Shown in pieces: positions 43,665 through 52,816 of a stretch of DNA of 64,000 nt. The position numbers and the translations under genes are program-made. Positions within the stretch are counted from its first letter, which is position 1. Each line of letters starts with the position of its first letter. The notes beneath the pieces are model-generated. The model did not search any database and had not been told where the DNA came from. It was given only the letters and a program-made list of their open reading frames with translations. This DNA is from Methylobacterium oryzae. Lineage in GTDB: Bacteria > Pseudomonadota > Alphaproteobacteria > Rhizobiales > Beijerinckiaceae. The stretch spans positions 5,103,001 through 5,167,000 of the forward strand of contig NZ_CP090349.1 of assembly GCF_021398735.1 (NCBI RefSeq), read 5' to 3'.

Positions 43665-44403
43665 CGGCGACGCTCCGCAGCGGCGGCGCGTCCGCTTCCC
43701 CGAGGTAGATCGCGGCGACTCGCTCGTCCGCGATGATCGCGTCGGTGGTGCCCTGAGCGAAGATGCGCCCGACATGGAGCACGGTCACCCGCTGGGCGAT
43801 CTGCCGGACGAAGGCCATGTCGTGCTCGATGGCCAGCACGGCGACGCCGTCGCGGTTGAGCGCCTGCACCATCGCGCCGGTGGCGAAGGTCTCGTCCGGC
43901 GACATCCCGGCGGTGGGCTCGTCGAGGAGGAGCAGGCGCGGCTTGAGGCTGATCGCCATGCCGATCTCCAGCCACTGCTTCTGCCCGTGGCTGAGGTTAC
44001 CGGCGCGGTCGGAGGCCGCCGCGGTGAGATTGAGGAAGGCGAGCAGTCGGCGGATCTCGGCACCGAGCGAGGCGCCCTCGAGATGGTGCTGCAGGGCTAT
44101 CTCCAGGTTGTGCGCCACCGACAGGCTCGGGAAGATGCCCGGCACCTGGAACTTGACGCTCATGCCCCGCCGGATCCGCGCGAAGGGCTTGAGCGCGGTG
44201 ATGTCCTCGCCGGCGTAGAGGATCTGCCCCCGCTCCGGCGTGTACTCGCCGAGCAGCAGGCGGAAGAAGGTGCTCTTGCCGGCGCCGTTCGGCCCGATCA
44301 GGCAGTGGATCTCCCCCGCCGCGAGGGCGAAGTTCACGTCGTTGGTGACGTGGAGCCCGCCGAAATGCTTGCTCAGATCGCGGGTCTCGAGCAGCGGATT
44401 CAT
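43657..44403 (-). CDS. urtD: Urea/amide ABC transporter ATPase, UrtD-like
   Basis: 248 aa. Walker A GPNGAGKST, signature NLSHGQKQWLEIGMAISL (characteristic of UrtD), Walker B LLLLDEPTAGMSPDET and H-loop IEHDMAFVRQIA. It overlaps the UrtC-like gene as ATGA. FQVPGIFPSLSVAHNLEIAL is the Q-loop region. Confidence 0.92.
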   Translation of the reverse strand: MNPLLETRDLSKHFGGLHVTNDVNFALAAGEIHCLIGPNGAGKSTFFRLLLGEYTPERGQILYAGEDITALKPFARIRRGMSVKFQVPGIFPSLSVAHNLEIALQHHLEGASLGAEIRRLLAFLNLTAAASDRAGNLSHGQKQWLEIGMAISLKPRLLLLDEPTAGMSPDETFATGAMVQALNRDGVAVLAIEHDMAFVRQIAQRVTVLHVGRIFAQGTTDAIIADERVAAIYLGEADAPPLRSVADA

Positions 44404-45464
44404 CGGCCCACCTCCCGGCGGCGGAGGCGCCCGAGCCCGCGCATGGCCGCCACCACGAGGCCGTCGGGCGCCGCCAGCACCACCACGACGAGGAGCAGGC
44501 CCATCACCACCAGGGCGTACTGGCTGCCGTAGATCGTCAGCGCCTGGAAGCCGCCGAGGACCACGAGCGTGCCGATGAGCGTCGCCGTCAGGTCGCCGCG
44601 GCCGCCGACCGCGACCCAGATCACCGGCAGCGCGGCGGCGGTGAGCCCCATGCTGGAGGGCGTGATGTACTGGCCCCAGGCGGTGTAGAGGGTGCCGCTC
44701 AGCCCCGCGAGGGCCGAGCCGATCACGAAGGCGGCGAGCTGGTAGCGCCGCACGTCGTAGCCGAGCATCTCGGCCCGTTCCGGGTTCTCGCGGATCGCCA
44801 CCAGCACGTTGCCGAACCGGGCGTTCACCAGGATGCGCAGCGCGAGGTAGACGACGATCAGGAGGCCCAGGAGGCCGTAGTAGAGGGCGACGTCGGGAAA
44901 CAGCACGACGTCGCCGTCGAGCCACGGCACGGTCAGGGGCGGCATGCCGCTCATGCCGTTGTAGCCGTTGAGGCGCGCCGCCCCGATCTTCCATTCCGGA
45001 CCGGCGGTCTGCGCCATGAAGCGCTCCAGGGCGAGCGTCACCGACAGGGTGATGATGCCGAGGAACACCCCGCCGATCCGGCCGAAGAACAGGAAGTAGC
45101 CGAGGAGCGCCGCCATCACGGCCGAGAGCGCGACCGCCAGCACCAGGGCCGCCAGGGTGAAGCCGTAGGCCGCGCCAACATTGAGCGTGAGCACGCCGTA
45201 GGCGTAGCCGGAGAGGCCGAAGAAGGCGGTCTGGCCGAAGCTGAGCGCGCCGCCGTAGCCCCAGATCAGGCACAAGCCGAGCGCCATGAATACCCAGCAG
45301 AAGAAGTAGGCGGTGTTGCCGACCGTGTAGCCGTCCGCGAACCACGGGTAGGCCACGGCAGCCGCCACCGCGAGGGCGAAGGCGGTCCAGAAGGCCGGGC
45401 CGCGCCCCAGGGTCTGCGGGCCCTCGAGGCGCCGGAGCAGGGTCATCGCCGGAATCATCGCCAT
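44400..45464 (-). CDS. urtC: Urea/amide ABC transporter permease, UrtC-like
   Basis: 354 aa, LivM family, about ten helices. Landmarks are WGYGGALSFGQTAFFGLSGY, FGRIGGVFLGIITLSVTLAL, NARFGNVLVAIRENPERAEMLG (coupling loop) and WGQYITPSSMGLTAAALPVI. The ATG lies 4 bp after the UrtB-like stop region. It pairs with the UrtB-like permease. Confidence 0.92.
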   Translation of the reverse strand: MAMIPAMTLLRRLEGPQTLGRGPAFWTAFALAVAAAVAYPWFADGYTVGNTAYFFCWVFMALGLCLIWGYGGALSFGQTAFFGLSGYAYGVLTLNVGAAYGFTLAALVLAVALSAVMAALLGYFLFFGRIGGVFLGIITLSVTLALERFMAQTAGPEWKIGAARLNGYNGMSGMPPLTVPWLDGDVVLFPDVALYYGLLGLLIVVYLALRILVNARFGNVLVAIRENPERAEMLGYDVRRYQLAAFVIGSALAGLSGTLYTAWGQYITPSSMGLTAAALPVIWVAVGGRGDLTATLIGTLVVLGGFQALTIYGSQYALVVMGLLLVVVVLAAPDGLVVAAMRGLGRLRRREVGR

Positions 45465-45468
45465 GGCT

Positions 45469-46341
45469 TCAGGCCCGCTCGCGCAGGATCAGGCCCGAGA
45501 TGCCCCGCGGGAGCACCCGGATCACCAGGATCACCGCGACGAGGAGGCCGATCTGGCCGAAGAGCTGGCCCTGCCACGTCGTGAGCAGCGCCCGCACCGT
45601 GCCCAGCACGAGCGCCGCCGGCGCCGTGCCGAGGAAGATGTCGGCGCCGCCGACCACCACGGTGACGAAGGCCTCCATGATGAAGGTCGTCCCCATGGTC
45701 GGCACGATGGTCATGGTCGGCGCGTAGAGCCCGCCCGCGAGGCCCGCCAGCGCCGCGCCGAGGCCGAAGGTCAGGGCGTAGACCGTGCGGGTGTCGACGC
45801 CGAGGGCCTCGGCCATGTGCGGCACCTGGATGGTGGCGCGGGCGAGCGTGCCGAAGCGGGTGGCGTTGAAGGCGAGGTAGAGCCCGGCCAGCACCGCCAC
45901 GGCGGCGACCATCAGCACGACGCGGTAGGTCGAGTAGGAGTAGCCGCCGACCGTGAAGCTGCCGAGCGGCGTGCCGATCCCCGGCATGCTGGAGCCCAGC
46001 AGCATCAGCGTGCCCTGCGTCGCCGCGAGGCTGATGCCCCAGGTCGCCACGATCGTGTCGAGGGGCCGCCCGTAGAGATGGCGGATGACGAGGCGCTCCA
46101 TCACCATGCCGACGGCCCCGGCGACGAGTGCGCCGGCCAGGATGCCCAGCGGCAGCGGCAGCCCGGCCCGCGTGGACGCCGCCGTGACGTAGGCGCCGCA
46201 CATGATCAGCTCGCCGTGCGCGAGGTTGATCACGCCCATCATGCCGAACACCACCGCGAGGCCGCAGGCGGAGAGGACCAGGAACGAGAACGCATCGCCG
46301 ATCTGGTAGAGGAACGTGAAGGCGTGAGTCAGCAGATCCAT
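45469..46341 (-). CDS. urtB: Urea/amide ABC transporter permease, UrtB-like
   Basis: 290 aa, LivH family. GMMGVINLAHGELIMCGAY, ATWGISLAATQGTLMLLG, RATIQVPHMAEALGVDTRTV (coupling loop) and MEAFVTVVVGGADIFLGTAP are typical. It lacks the long periplasmic extension seen in classical UrtB (about 500 aa in some bacteria), so it may serve amides rather than urea. Confidence 0.9.
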   Translation of the reverse strand: MDLLTHAFTFLYQIGDAFSFLVLSACGLAVVFGMMGVINLAHGELIMCGAYVTAASTRAGLPLPLGILAGALVAGAVGMVMERLVIRHLYGRPLDTIVATWGISLAATQGTLMLLGSSMPGIGTPLGSFTVGGYSYSTYRVVLMVAAVAVLAGLYLAFNATRFGTLARATIQVPHMAEALGVDTRTVYALTFGLGAALAGLAGGLYAPTMTIVPTMGTTFIMEAFVTVVVGGADIFLGTAPAALVLGTVRALLTTWQGQLFGQIGLLVAVILVIRVLPRGISGLILRERA

Positions 46342-46444
46342 CCGGAGGCCCGATCGTGATGGCTGTGGGCCGGGGCCTCGGCCCCGGCGATGTCGCGTCG
46401 TCTCCGGCCCGGGGCCGCGGCGCGCGGATGACCGACCCGGCAGG

Positions 46445-47692
46445 TCAGGGCTTCGGCGGGTTGCTCGGCGTGTACTGCGCCATCGGATCCTTCTGCGTCA
46501 GGTCGCAGCCGGCCTTCCCGAGCCAGTAGGGCTGGATGTTGTCCCAGGTCTTCGGGAAGGAGATCGCGTGCTTCTCGTCGACCTTCGCGAGGTAGATCGT
46601 GTGGGAGGCGTGCTGGCTCTTCGGATCGATGCAGACCTTGCCCTCCGGCGCGTCCACGCAGACGTCGCCCGCCGCGATGACCTTGCGCAGGTCGGCGCGC
46701 TTGGTCGAGCCGTTCGCCCGCTCGACCATCTGCTTGTAGAGGTAGACCGCGAGGTAGGAGTTCTCTGCCTCCTGGTTCACGTACGGCTCGTTCGGGAACT
46801 TCGCCTTCCACTTGGCCAGGAACGCCTTGCTCGACGGGCTGTCGACCTCCTCGATGTAGTTCGTGGTCACGTACATGTTGGCGAGGCTCGGGGGCTGGAA
46901 GCGCTTGTGCTCGTAGCCCTGGCCGATATTGACCGAGGAGCCCATCGGCACCTTCAGGTTCGCGGCCGCCGCCTGCTCGTAGTAGGAGGCCTGCGCCGTC
47001 CCGACGAGCAGCGTCATCAGGATGTCGGGCTTGGCCTTCTGGATGTTCTGGATCGTCTGCGAGAATTGCGACACGCCGAGGGGGATAAATTCTTCCCCGA
47101 CCATCTCGCCGCCGTTCTCCTTGACGATGTTGCGCACCCACTCGGCCGAGATCTGACCGAAATTGTAGTCGGCCGCGATCGTGTAGACCCGCTTGCCGAA
47201 CTTCTCCATCATCCACGGGATCAGCGTCGAGAACTGCTGCTCCGGCACCGCGCCCGTGACGACCATGTGGCCGTCGCAGACGCCGCCCTCGTACTGGTTG
47301 TTGTAGAACGCGAAGCCGTCGAGCTGGTCGACGATCGGCCGGTAGGCCTCGCGGGACGCGCTGGAGAAGCCCGCGAAGACGGCGTTGACCTTGTCGCGCT
47401 GGAGCACCCGACGCATGAATTCCTGATAGCGCGTGTTGTCGGACTGCGTGTCGTAGATCACGAGCTCCAGCTTGCGCCCGGCGATGCCGCCCGCGGCGTT
47501 GATCTCGTCCGCGGCGAGCTGGATGCCGTGGACCTTGCCGATGGTGGCGACCGCGAAGTCGCCGGACTGGTCCTCGAGGACACCGAGCTTGATCGGGTCG
47601 GCGGCGCGCGCCGCCGGGGCGGCCAGGGATACGCTCGCGAGCAGGGCGGCCGCGAGGGCGGACAGGCGGGATCCGCGGGGCGTTCTCGTCAT
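46445..47692 (-). CDS. Urea/amide ABC substrate-binding protein, UrtA/FmdD-like
   Basis: 415 aa with a signal peptide ending near ARAADPIKLG. Type I fold: GVLEDQSGDFAVATIGKVHG, LAADEINAAGGIAGRKLELV, YDTQSDNTRYQEFMRRVL, YNFGQISAEWVRNIVKENGG and NGSTKRADLRKVIAAGDVCV. ATG 47692 follows GAGGA. It lies 35 bp after the AmiR gene. The family includes urea- and short-amide-binding proteins; the context of amiC, amiR and fmdA points to amides. Confidence 0.9.
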   Translation of the reverse strand: MTRTPRGSRLSALAAALLASVSLAAPAARAADPIKLGVLEDQSGDFAVATIGKVHGIQLAADEINAAGGIAGRKLELVIYDTQSDNTRYQEFMRRVLQRDKVNAVFAGFSSASREAYRPIVDQLDGFAFYNNQYEGGVCDGHMVVTGAVPEQQFSTLIPWMMEKFGKRVYTIAADYNFGQISAEWVRNIVKENGGEMVGEEFIPLGVSQFSQTIQNIQKAKPDILMTLLVGTAQASYYEQAAAANLKVPMGSSVNIGQGYEHKRFQPPSLANMYVTTNYIEEVDSPSSKAFLAKWKAKFPNEPYVNQEAENSYLAVYLYKQMVERANGSTKRADLRKVIAAGDVCVDAPEGKVCIDPKSQHASHTIYLAKVDEKHAISFPKTWDNIQPYWLGKAGCDLTQKDPMAQYTPSNPPKP

Positions 47693-47727
47693 CGGGTCGT
47701 CCTCGTCTACGGGGTGGAGTGCGTGCT

Positions 47728-48369
47728 TCAGGATCGGGCCAGCCGCGGCGAGAGGGCCGGCGCGGCGACGGACGGACGGGCGCGGACCAGCGCCTCGCAG
47801 TAGGCTTCCAGGGGCTGCCGGGCGCGCATGGCGTCGCGCCGCAGCGTCTCGTAGGCCGCGTCGTCGTCGAGGCCATGCTCCTGCATCAGCCGGAGGATCG
47901 CCTTGACGACGTGGCGCCGGCCGCGCCGCCGCTCCTCGTGGCGGGCAAGCCGTTCTTCGAGGAGACGGCGCCGGTTGTGCTCGTTCACCGCCAGGAACAG
48001 GGCGGCGTAGACCGAGGCGCCGTGGATCGGCTTGCGCAGCAGGCCGGTCGCGCCGAGCTGGAGCAGCCCCTTGAGCCGGCTCGGCGCCTCGACGCCCACG
48101 AGCCCGACCACCGGGACCGGCGGCAGGTCGGGCACGGCGCTCGCCGCGAGGCCCGGCAGCGGCAGGTCGCCGTCCACGATGACGATGTGGTGCTCGGGGT
48201 CGAGGATCTCGAAATCGAGCCACGGCGCCTCGCCGGCCGGGAGGACCGAGGCCACGGTCAGCCCGAGCTTCATCAGGGTGCCCGCCAGGACGTCCGTGGC
48301 GGTGCTCGGCGGCGCGATCAGCAGGGCCTGCGCACCGCTGAAATTCTGGATCAGCCGGGGCGTCGTCAT
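47728..48369 (-). CDS. amiR: AmiR-type ANTAR antiterminator
   Basis: 213 aa. The N-terminal half is a pseudo-receiver (HHIVIVDGDLPLP, VPVVGLVGVEAPSRLKGLLQLGATGLLRKPI) followed by a coiled coil (NEHNRRRLLEERLARHEE) and a C-terminal three-helix ANTAR RNA-binding domain (HVVKAILRLMQEHGLDDDAAYETLRRDAM). In Pseudomonas, AmiC holds AmiR inactive until an amide binds; free AmiR then stops termination in the operon leader. The gene starts inside the amiC stop (ATGA), and an intrinsic terminator lies just before amiC, exactly as that mechanism requires. Confidence 0.93.
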   Translation of the reverse strand: MTTPRLIQNFSGAQALLIAPPSTATDVLAGTLMKLGLTVASVLPAGEAPWLDFEILDPEHHIVIVDGDLPLPGLAASAVPDLPPVPVVGLVGVEAPSRLKGLLQLGATGLLRKPIHGASVYAALFLAVNEHNRRRLLEERLARHEERRRGRRHVVKAILRLMQEHGLDDDAAYETLRRDAMRARQPLEAYCEALVRARPSVAAPALSPRLARS

Positions 48370-49520
48370 GGCACCACCTTCAGGTGCGGGCGCCGGCTCA
48401 CCGGCACGACGCGCGGATCACTGCGCACCAGGTAGGGGTCCGGCGCGACCGGCGCCTCGGCCTGCGCCACGATGGTGAAGCGGGCCGCCGCCGTCGAGAG
48501 GCCGATCCGGGGGGTCAGGCAGGCGTGGAGGGTCGTCTCGTCGAGGCGCACCGGTCCCTGGGGCGCCTCGAACTCGTCGGCGCAGGCTGCCCGGCGCACC
48601 GTCGCGGCCTCCTCGGTCCCGGCCCGCGCCAGCGCCCGCGCCAGGAGATGCACCGCGATGTACGAGGATTCCGCATCCGCCGAGGGGGTCGGGCCTTCGG
48701 GGAAACGCGCCGCGTAGGCCGCCATGAAGGCGCGGTTGCGGGGCGTGTCGATCGACGTGAAGTAGACGCTGGAGGACAGGTGGCCGTCGACCGCCTCCGG
48801 CCCGATCGCCTCCAGTTCCGGCTCGGCGAGGCTGCAGCTCGCCACCGGCATGGTCCGCGCCTGGTCGATGCCGCGCGCCGCGCAGGCACTCCGGAAGTCG
48901 CGGAAGAACCGGTACGCCGAGATGCCGATCAGCGTGTTGAAGACGAAGTCCGGCTTCGCGGCCAGGATCGCCGCGATCACCTGATCGAAGGCAGTCTCGC
49001 CCACCGCGAGGTAGCGCTCGCCCGCGACGTCGCCGCCGGCGATCGCCAGCGTCTCCCGCAGGATCCGGTTGTTCTCCCAGGCCCAGATGTAGTTGGAGCC
49101 GACGCAGAAGGCCGTGCGGCCGCCCCGGGCGAGGAGGTGCCGCACCAGCGGGACGATGTGCTGATTCGGCGCCGCGCCGGTGTAGACCACGTTCGCCGAG
49201 GTCTCGAAGCCCTCGTAATGCGACGGATACCAGAGCAACGCGTCCCGCTTCTCGAAGATCGGGATGATCTCCTTGCGGCTCGACGAAGTGTAGCAGCCGA
49301 CGACGTGGCGGATCCCCGCGTCGAGGAGCCGCTCGGCGCCGGCGACGTAGCCCGCGAGGGCGCCCTGCGGATCGCGGATCACCGGCTCCAGGACGCAGTC
49401 GCCCCGCGCGTTCACCTCGTCGACCGCCAGGAGCGCGCCGTTCAGCATCGCCCGCCCGACGAGACCGTAGGGTCCGTCCGCGGAGAACAGGATTCCGATG
49501 CGGTGATGGCTGAGGCCCAT
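48366..49520 (-). CDS. amiC: Amide-sensing negative regulator AmiC
   Basis: 384 aa, cytoplasmic type I periplasmic-binding fold without a signal peptide (starts MGLSHHRIGILFSADG). Shared with Pseudomonas AmiC: HVVGCYTSSSRKEIIPIFEK, ALLWYPSHYEGFE, YTGAAPNQHIVPL, SSVYFTSIDTPRNRAFMAAY and EAPQGPVRLDE. It binds short amides and controls AmiR by complex formation. ATG 49520 is chosen; the longer frame runs through the leader terminator. First gene of a nine-gene minus-strand operon. Confidence 0.93.
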   Translation of the reverse strand: MGLSHHRIGILFSADGPYGLVGRAMLNGALLAVDEVNARGDCVLEPVIRDPQGALAGYVAGAERLLDAGIRHVVGCYTSSSRKEIIPIFEKRDALLWYPSHYEGFETSANVVYTGAAPNQHIVPLVRHLLARGGRTAFCVGSNYIWAWENNRILRETLAIAGGDVAGERYLAVGETAFDQVIAAILAAKPDFVFNTLIGISAYRFFRDFRSACAARGIDQARTMPVASCSLAEPELEAIGPEAVDGHLSSSVYFTSIDTPRNRAFMAAYAARFPEGPTPSADAESSYIAVHLLARALARAGTEEAATVRRAACADEFEAPQGPVRLDETTLHACLTPRIGLSTAAARFTIVAQAEAPVAPDPYLVRSDPRVVPVSRRPHLKVVP

Positions 49521-49537
49521 GCAATCCTTCAGAACGC

Positions 49538-49569
49538 AAAAAGCCCGCCAGTGCGGAAGCACTGCGGGC
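49538..49569 (-). terminator. Leader intrinsic terminator (attenuator) before amiC
   Basis: Read on the minus strand: GCCCGCAGTGC, loop TTCC, GCACTGGCGGGC (one bulged G), then TTTTT. It ends about 18 bases before the amiC start codon, so it would cut off the whole amide operon unless overridden. A second hairpin, GGCGATGCCGCC, lies immediately 5' and shares its last three bases with the terminator stem, so the two could be alternatives. A TTGACA hexamer at 49666-49661 could be the -35 of the operon promoter; no good -10 was seen. Confidence 0.8.
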
Positions 49570-49832
49570 GGCATCGCCGTGAAAGATGGTGACGTATTGG
49601 CGCGAAACTGGGCAGCTTTGCCCCGCGCCTGAAAACTAGGCTCCTCGGTAATGGCCTCGGTGTCAAGTCCCGCGCAGTCTTTTCGGAACCGGCGTCTTGA
49701 TGATTGCTTCCCGGGTCGCGGATCGGCGCCCGCGCCAGGCCCCTCCGCGGCGCCTGTACCCGCGGAGGCGAGGCGGATAACGGCCGCGCCAGGCCGGCGC
49801 AGGATCGCTCGGCACCTTTGGCCCGCGCGATT

Positions 49833-49849
49833 ATTCCGATTTCCGGAAT
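49833..49849. promoter_or_regulatory. Inverted repeat ATTCCG-N5-CGGAAT upstream of the GST gene
   Basis: Perfect 6-bp arms in an AT-richer patch about 100 bp before the glutathione-transferase start, in the 428-bp divergent region shared with the amide operon. The form and span are those of a LysR- or TetR-type operator; the LysR gene at 53078 is a possible binder. The rest of the region holds no gene. Confidence 0.4.
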
Positions 49850-49948
49850 TATGAACTGCGGAGAACGCCTATTCTGCTCGCCCGAACGCGGCGGCATTCT
49901 CCTCACACGGCCTGGGGCGATCCCGGCCCCCGACGGAGATCCACGGTC

Positions 49949-50566
49949 ATGAAGCTCTACCACCATCCCCTCTCGGGCCACGCGCATCGGGCCCGCCTGT
50001 TCCTCTCCCTGGTCGAGGCCCCGCACGAGCTGATCGAGGTTGACCTGAAGGCGGGCGGACACAAGACGCCGGCCTTCCTGGCCATGAACCCGTTCGGTCA
50101 GGTGCCGGTGCTCGACGACGACGGCGTGATCGTCTCCGATTCCAACGCCATCCTCGTCTACGTGGCGAAGCGGCTCGGCCGATCCGACTGGCTGCCCGAG
50201 GATCCGCGCGCCGCGGCGGCGGTCCAGCGCTGGCTCTCGGTCGCGGCGGGCGAACTCGCCTACGGGCCGGCGGCCGCGCGGCTGATCACGGTGTTCGGCG
50301 CCACGTTCCATCCGGAGGAGGTGATCGCCCGGGCGCACACGCTCCTGGGGCGGCTCGAGGCGCATCTCGATGGCCGGAACTGGCTCGCGGCCGAGCGGCC
50401 GACCGTCGCGGACGTGGCGGTCTACAGCTACCTCGCCCGCGCCCCGGAGGGGAACGTGGACCTGTCGGGCTACCCGCGGGTCGAGGCCTTCCTGCGCCGG
50501 ATCGAGGGCCTGCCGGGCTTCGTCCCCTTCGCCCAGACCCCCGCGGGCCTCACGGCCGCGGCGTGA
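49949..50566 (+). CDS. Glutathione S-transferase family protein
   Basis: 205 aa. The thioredoxin-like N-domain has [42 protein letters not shown] (cis-Pro loop and the glutathione-binding Ser/Asn region). The helical C-domain has [19 protein letters not shown] and the N-capping/hydrophobic staple [13 protein letters not shown]. Cytoplasmic. It lies 57 bp before a PNPOx/reductase gene, and the same pair with a LysR regulator is common in proteobacteria. Substrate unknown. Confidence 0.93.
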   Translation: MKLYHHPLSGHAHRARLFLSLVEAPHELIEVDLKAGGHKTPAFLAMNPFGQVPVLDDDGVIVSDSNAILVYVAKRLGRSDWLPEDPRAAAAVQRWLSVAAGELAYGPAAARLITVFGATFHPEEVIARAHTLLGRLEAHLDGRNWLAAERPTVADVAVYSYLARAPEGNVDLSGYPRVEAFLRRIEGLPGFVPFAQTPAGLTAAA

Positions 50567-50623
50567 CCGGAAGGCCCCGGGCGCACCCGCGCCCGGGAGC
50601 GGATGCAGATGGAGGGCGCGAAG

Positions 50624-52687
50624 ATGGCTGACGGTCAGACCCTTGCGACGCTGCCGACCTGGCATGCCGGCGAGACGTCCATCCAGGAGACGGTCGGCGC
50701 CGCCGACCGGATGGCGGTGGTCGGCCAGCGGGTGGTGCGGGACTTCATGCCCGATCAGCACCGCGCCTTCTTCGCGGAGATCCCCTTCATCGTGCTGGGC
50801 AGCGTCGACCGGCAGGGCGACGCCTGGGCCACGCTCCTGGCCGGCCGTCCCGGCTTCATCTCCTCGCCGACCGCCACGACCCTCGACATCGCCGCGCGGC
50901 CGGACCCGGCCGACCCCGCGTTCGACGGCACGGGCGACGGCGGCGCAATCGGCCTCCTCGGGATCGCGCTGGACAGCCGCCGCCGCAACCGCGTCAACGG
51001 CCTCGTCCGCTCCACGGCCGGCGGCGTCCTGCACTTCGCCGTCGACCAGAGCTTCGGGAACTGCCCGCAATACATCCAGCTGCGCGACATGAGCTTCGTC
51101 CGCGAGCCGGGCGCCCCCGCTCCGGCCCCCGCCGAGGAGAGCGCGGAGCTCGACCCGGAAGCCCGCAGCCTGATCGCGGCGGCGGACACGTTCTTCGTGG
51201 CCTCCTACGCCGACCGGGAGGGCCGGCGGCAGGTCGACGTCTCGCATCGCGGCGGCAAGGCGGGGTTCGTCCGCATCGCCGCGGACGGCACGCTGACCAT
51301 CCCCGACTTCGCCGGCAACCTGTTCTTCGCCACGCTCGGGAACATCTTCCTGAACAGCAGGGCCGGCCTGGTCTTCACCGATTTCGAGACGGGCGATCTC
51401 CTGCAGCTGACCGGCGACGCCGCGGTGATCCTGGACTCGCCCGAGATCGCGGCCTTCCAGGGCGCCGAGCGGCTCTGGAGCTTCCGGCCGCGCCGGGTGA
51501 TCCGCCGACGCGGTGCCCTGCCGCTGCGCTGGTCGTTCCGGCCGGACGGCTGGTCGCCGAACGCGCTGATGACCGGCGACTGGGCGGAGGCCGCCGACCG
51601 CGTCCGGGCGGCCGAGCGCGCGACGCAGTGGCGGCCGTTCCGGGTAGCCGAGATCGTCGACGAGAGCCGCACGATCCGGTCCTTCCACCTGACCCCGGAC
51701 GACGGGGCCGGGCGGCTCCCGCACCGCGCGGGCCAGCACCTGCCGATCCGCGTCACGCTGCCGGGGGCAGACGCGCCAGTCATAAGAACCTACACGCTCT
51801 CGGTCGCGCCCTCGGACCCGACCTACCGGATCAGCGTGAAGCGCGACGGCACCGTCTCGCGGCACCTCCACGACCGAGTCCAGGTCGGCGACATCGTCGA
51901 GGCGCGCGCCCCCGGCGGCGGCTTCACCCTCGATGCGAGCGCGGCGCGCCCGGCCGTGCTGCTCGCCGGCGGCGTCGGGATCACGCCGCTCCTCGCGATG
52001 CTCCGGCACGTGGTCTACGAGGGCCTGCGCACCCGCAAGATCCGGCCGACCACGCTCGTCTACGCTGCCCGCACCCGCGCCGAGCGCGCCTTCGACCGGG
52101 AGTTGTCCGAACTCGCCGCGGCGGCGCAGGGAGCCGTGCGGATCGTGCGCGTCCTGAGCGATGTCTCCGATGCCGCGGCTGGCGTCGATTACGAGGCCGC
52201 GGGCCGGATCGACATGGCCCTGCTCACGCGGTTCCTGGCCTTCGCGGATTACGATTTCTACCTGTGCGGCCCGTCGGCCTTCACCCAGGCGCTCTATGAC
52301 GGCCTGCGCGGCTACAACGTGGCGGACGACCGGATCCACGCGGAGGCGTTCGGTCCATCGGGGCTCATCCGCGACACCGGAACGGCGGCGGCCGTGCCTC
52401 CGCGGCCACCGGCCTCCACGGAGACGGTGCCGGTCGCCTTCCTCGACACCGGCAAGGAAGCGCGCTGGACGCCGGATTCGGGCAGCCTCCTCGACCTCGC
52501 CGAGGCGCGGGGTCTCGCACCGGAGTTCAGCTGCCGCGAGGGCAGCTGCGGGACCTGCCGCACCAAGCTACTGGCCGGCGCGGTGACCTATCTGAGGGAA
52601 CCGAGCGCACCGGTGGCTGAGGACGAGGTGCTGATCTGCTCCGCGGTGCCCGCGGAGGGCACGGACCGGGTGCAGCTGGCGCTCTGA
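50624..52687 (+). CDS. PNPOx-like / ferredoxin reductase / 2Fe-2S multidomain protein
   Basis: 687 aa from ATG 50624 (an ATG at 50603 is possible). Residues about 40-300 are a PNPOx-like flavin-binding split barrel (FFAEIPFIVLGSVDRQGDAWA, VDVSHRGGKAGFVRI, NLFFATLGNIFLNSRAGLVF). About 330-430 is an FAD-binding barrel with RTYTLSVAP, and about 440-560 is the NAD-binding fold with LLAGGVGITPLLAM and YDFYLCGPSAF. The C-terminal ferredoxin has FSCREGSCGTCRTKLLAGAV and CSAVP, all four cluster Cys present. It could pass electrons from NAD(P)H through FAD and FeS to a flavin or substrate on the PNPOx part. Function is not established. Confidence 0.9.
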   Translation: MADGQTLATLPTWHAGETSIQETVGAADRMAVVGQRVVRDFMPDQHRAFFAEIPFIVLGSVDRQGDAWATLLAGRPGFISSPTATTLDIAARPDPADPAFDGTGDGGAIGLLGIALDSRRRNRVNGLVRSTAGGVLHFAVDQSFGNCPQYIQLRDMSFVREPGAPAPAPAEESAELDPEARSLIAAADTFFVASYADREGRRQVDVSHRGGKAGFVRIAADGTLTIPDFAGNLFFATLGNIFLNSRAGLVFTDFETGDLLQLTGDAAVILDSPEIAAFQGAERLWSFRPRRVIRRRGALPLRWSFRPDGWSPNALMTGDWAEAADRVRAAERATQWRPFRVAEIVDESRTIRSFHLTPDDGAGRLPHRAGQHLPIRVTLPGADAPVIRTYTLSVAPSDPTYRISVKRDGTVSRHLHDRVQVGDIVEARAPGGGFTLDASAARPAVLLAGGVGITPLLAMLRHVVYEGLRTRKIRPTTLVYAARTRAERAFDRELSELAAAAQGAVRIVRVLSDVSDAAAGVDYEAAGRIDMALLTRFLAFADYDFYLCGPSAFTQALYDGLRGYNVADDRIHAEAFGPSGLIRDTGTAAAVPPRPPASTETVPVAFLDTGKEARWTPDSGSLLDLAEARGLAPEFSCREGSCGTCRTKLLAGAVTYLREPSAPVAEDEVLICSAVPAEGTDRVQLAL

Positions 52688-52699
52688 CGCGCGCGACGG

Positions 52700-52715
52700 C
52701 ACGGCGCGCGCCGTG
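52700..52715. terminator. GC-rich perfect palindrome after the reductase gene
   Basis: CACGGCGCGCGCCGTG, 13 bases after the stop codon, followed only by GTTCC rather than a T-run. It may end transcription weakly or protect the message; it could also be chance in G+C-rich DNA. Confidence 0.3.
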
Positions 52716-52816
52716 TTCCGCCTCGCGGGACCGGCGCCGGCGGATCATCCTGCGCCGCTACCGGAGCCGGGCTGAACCTTCCCCGAGGACAAGGAGCCCA
52801 TCCTGTCCGTCCGCCG

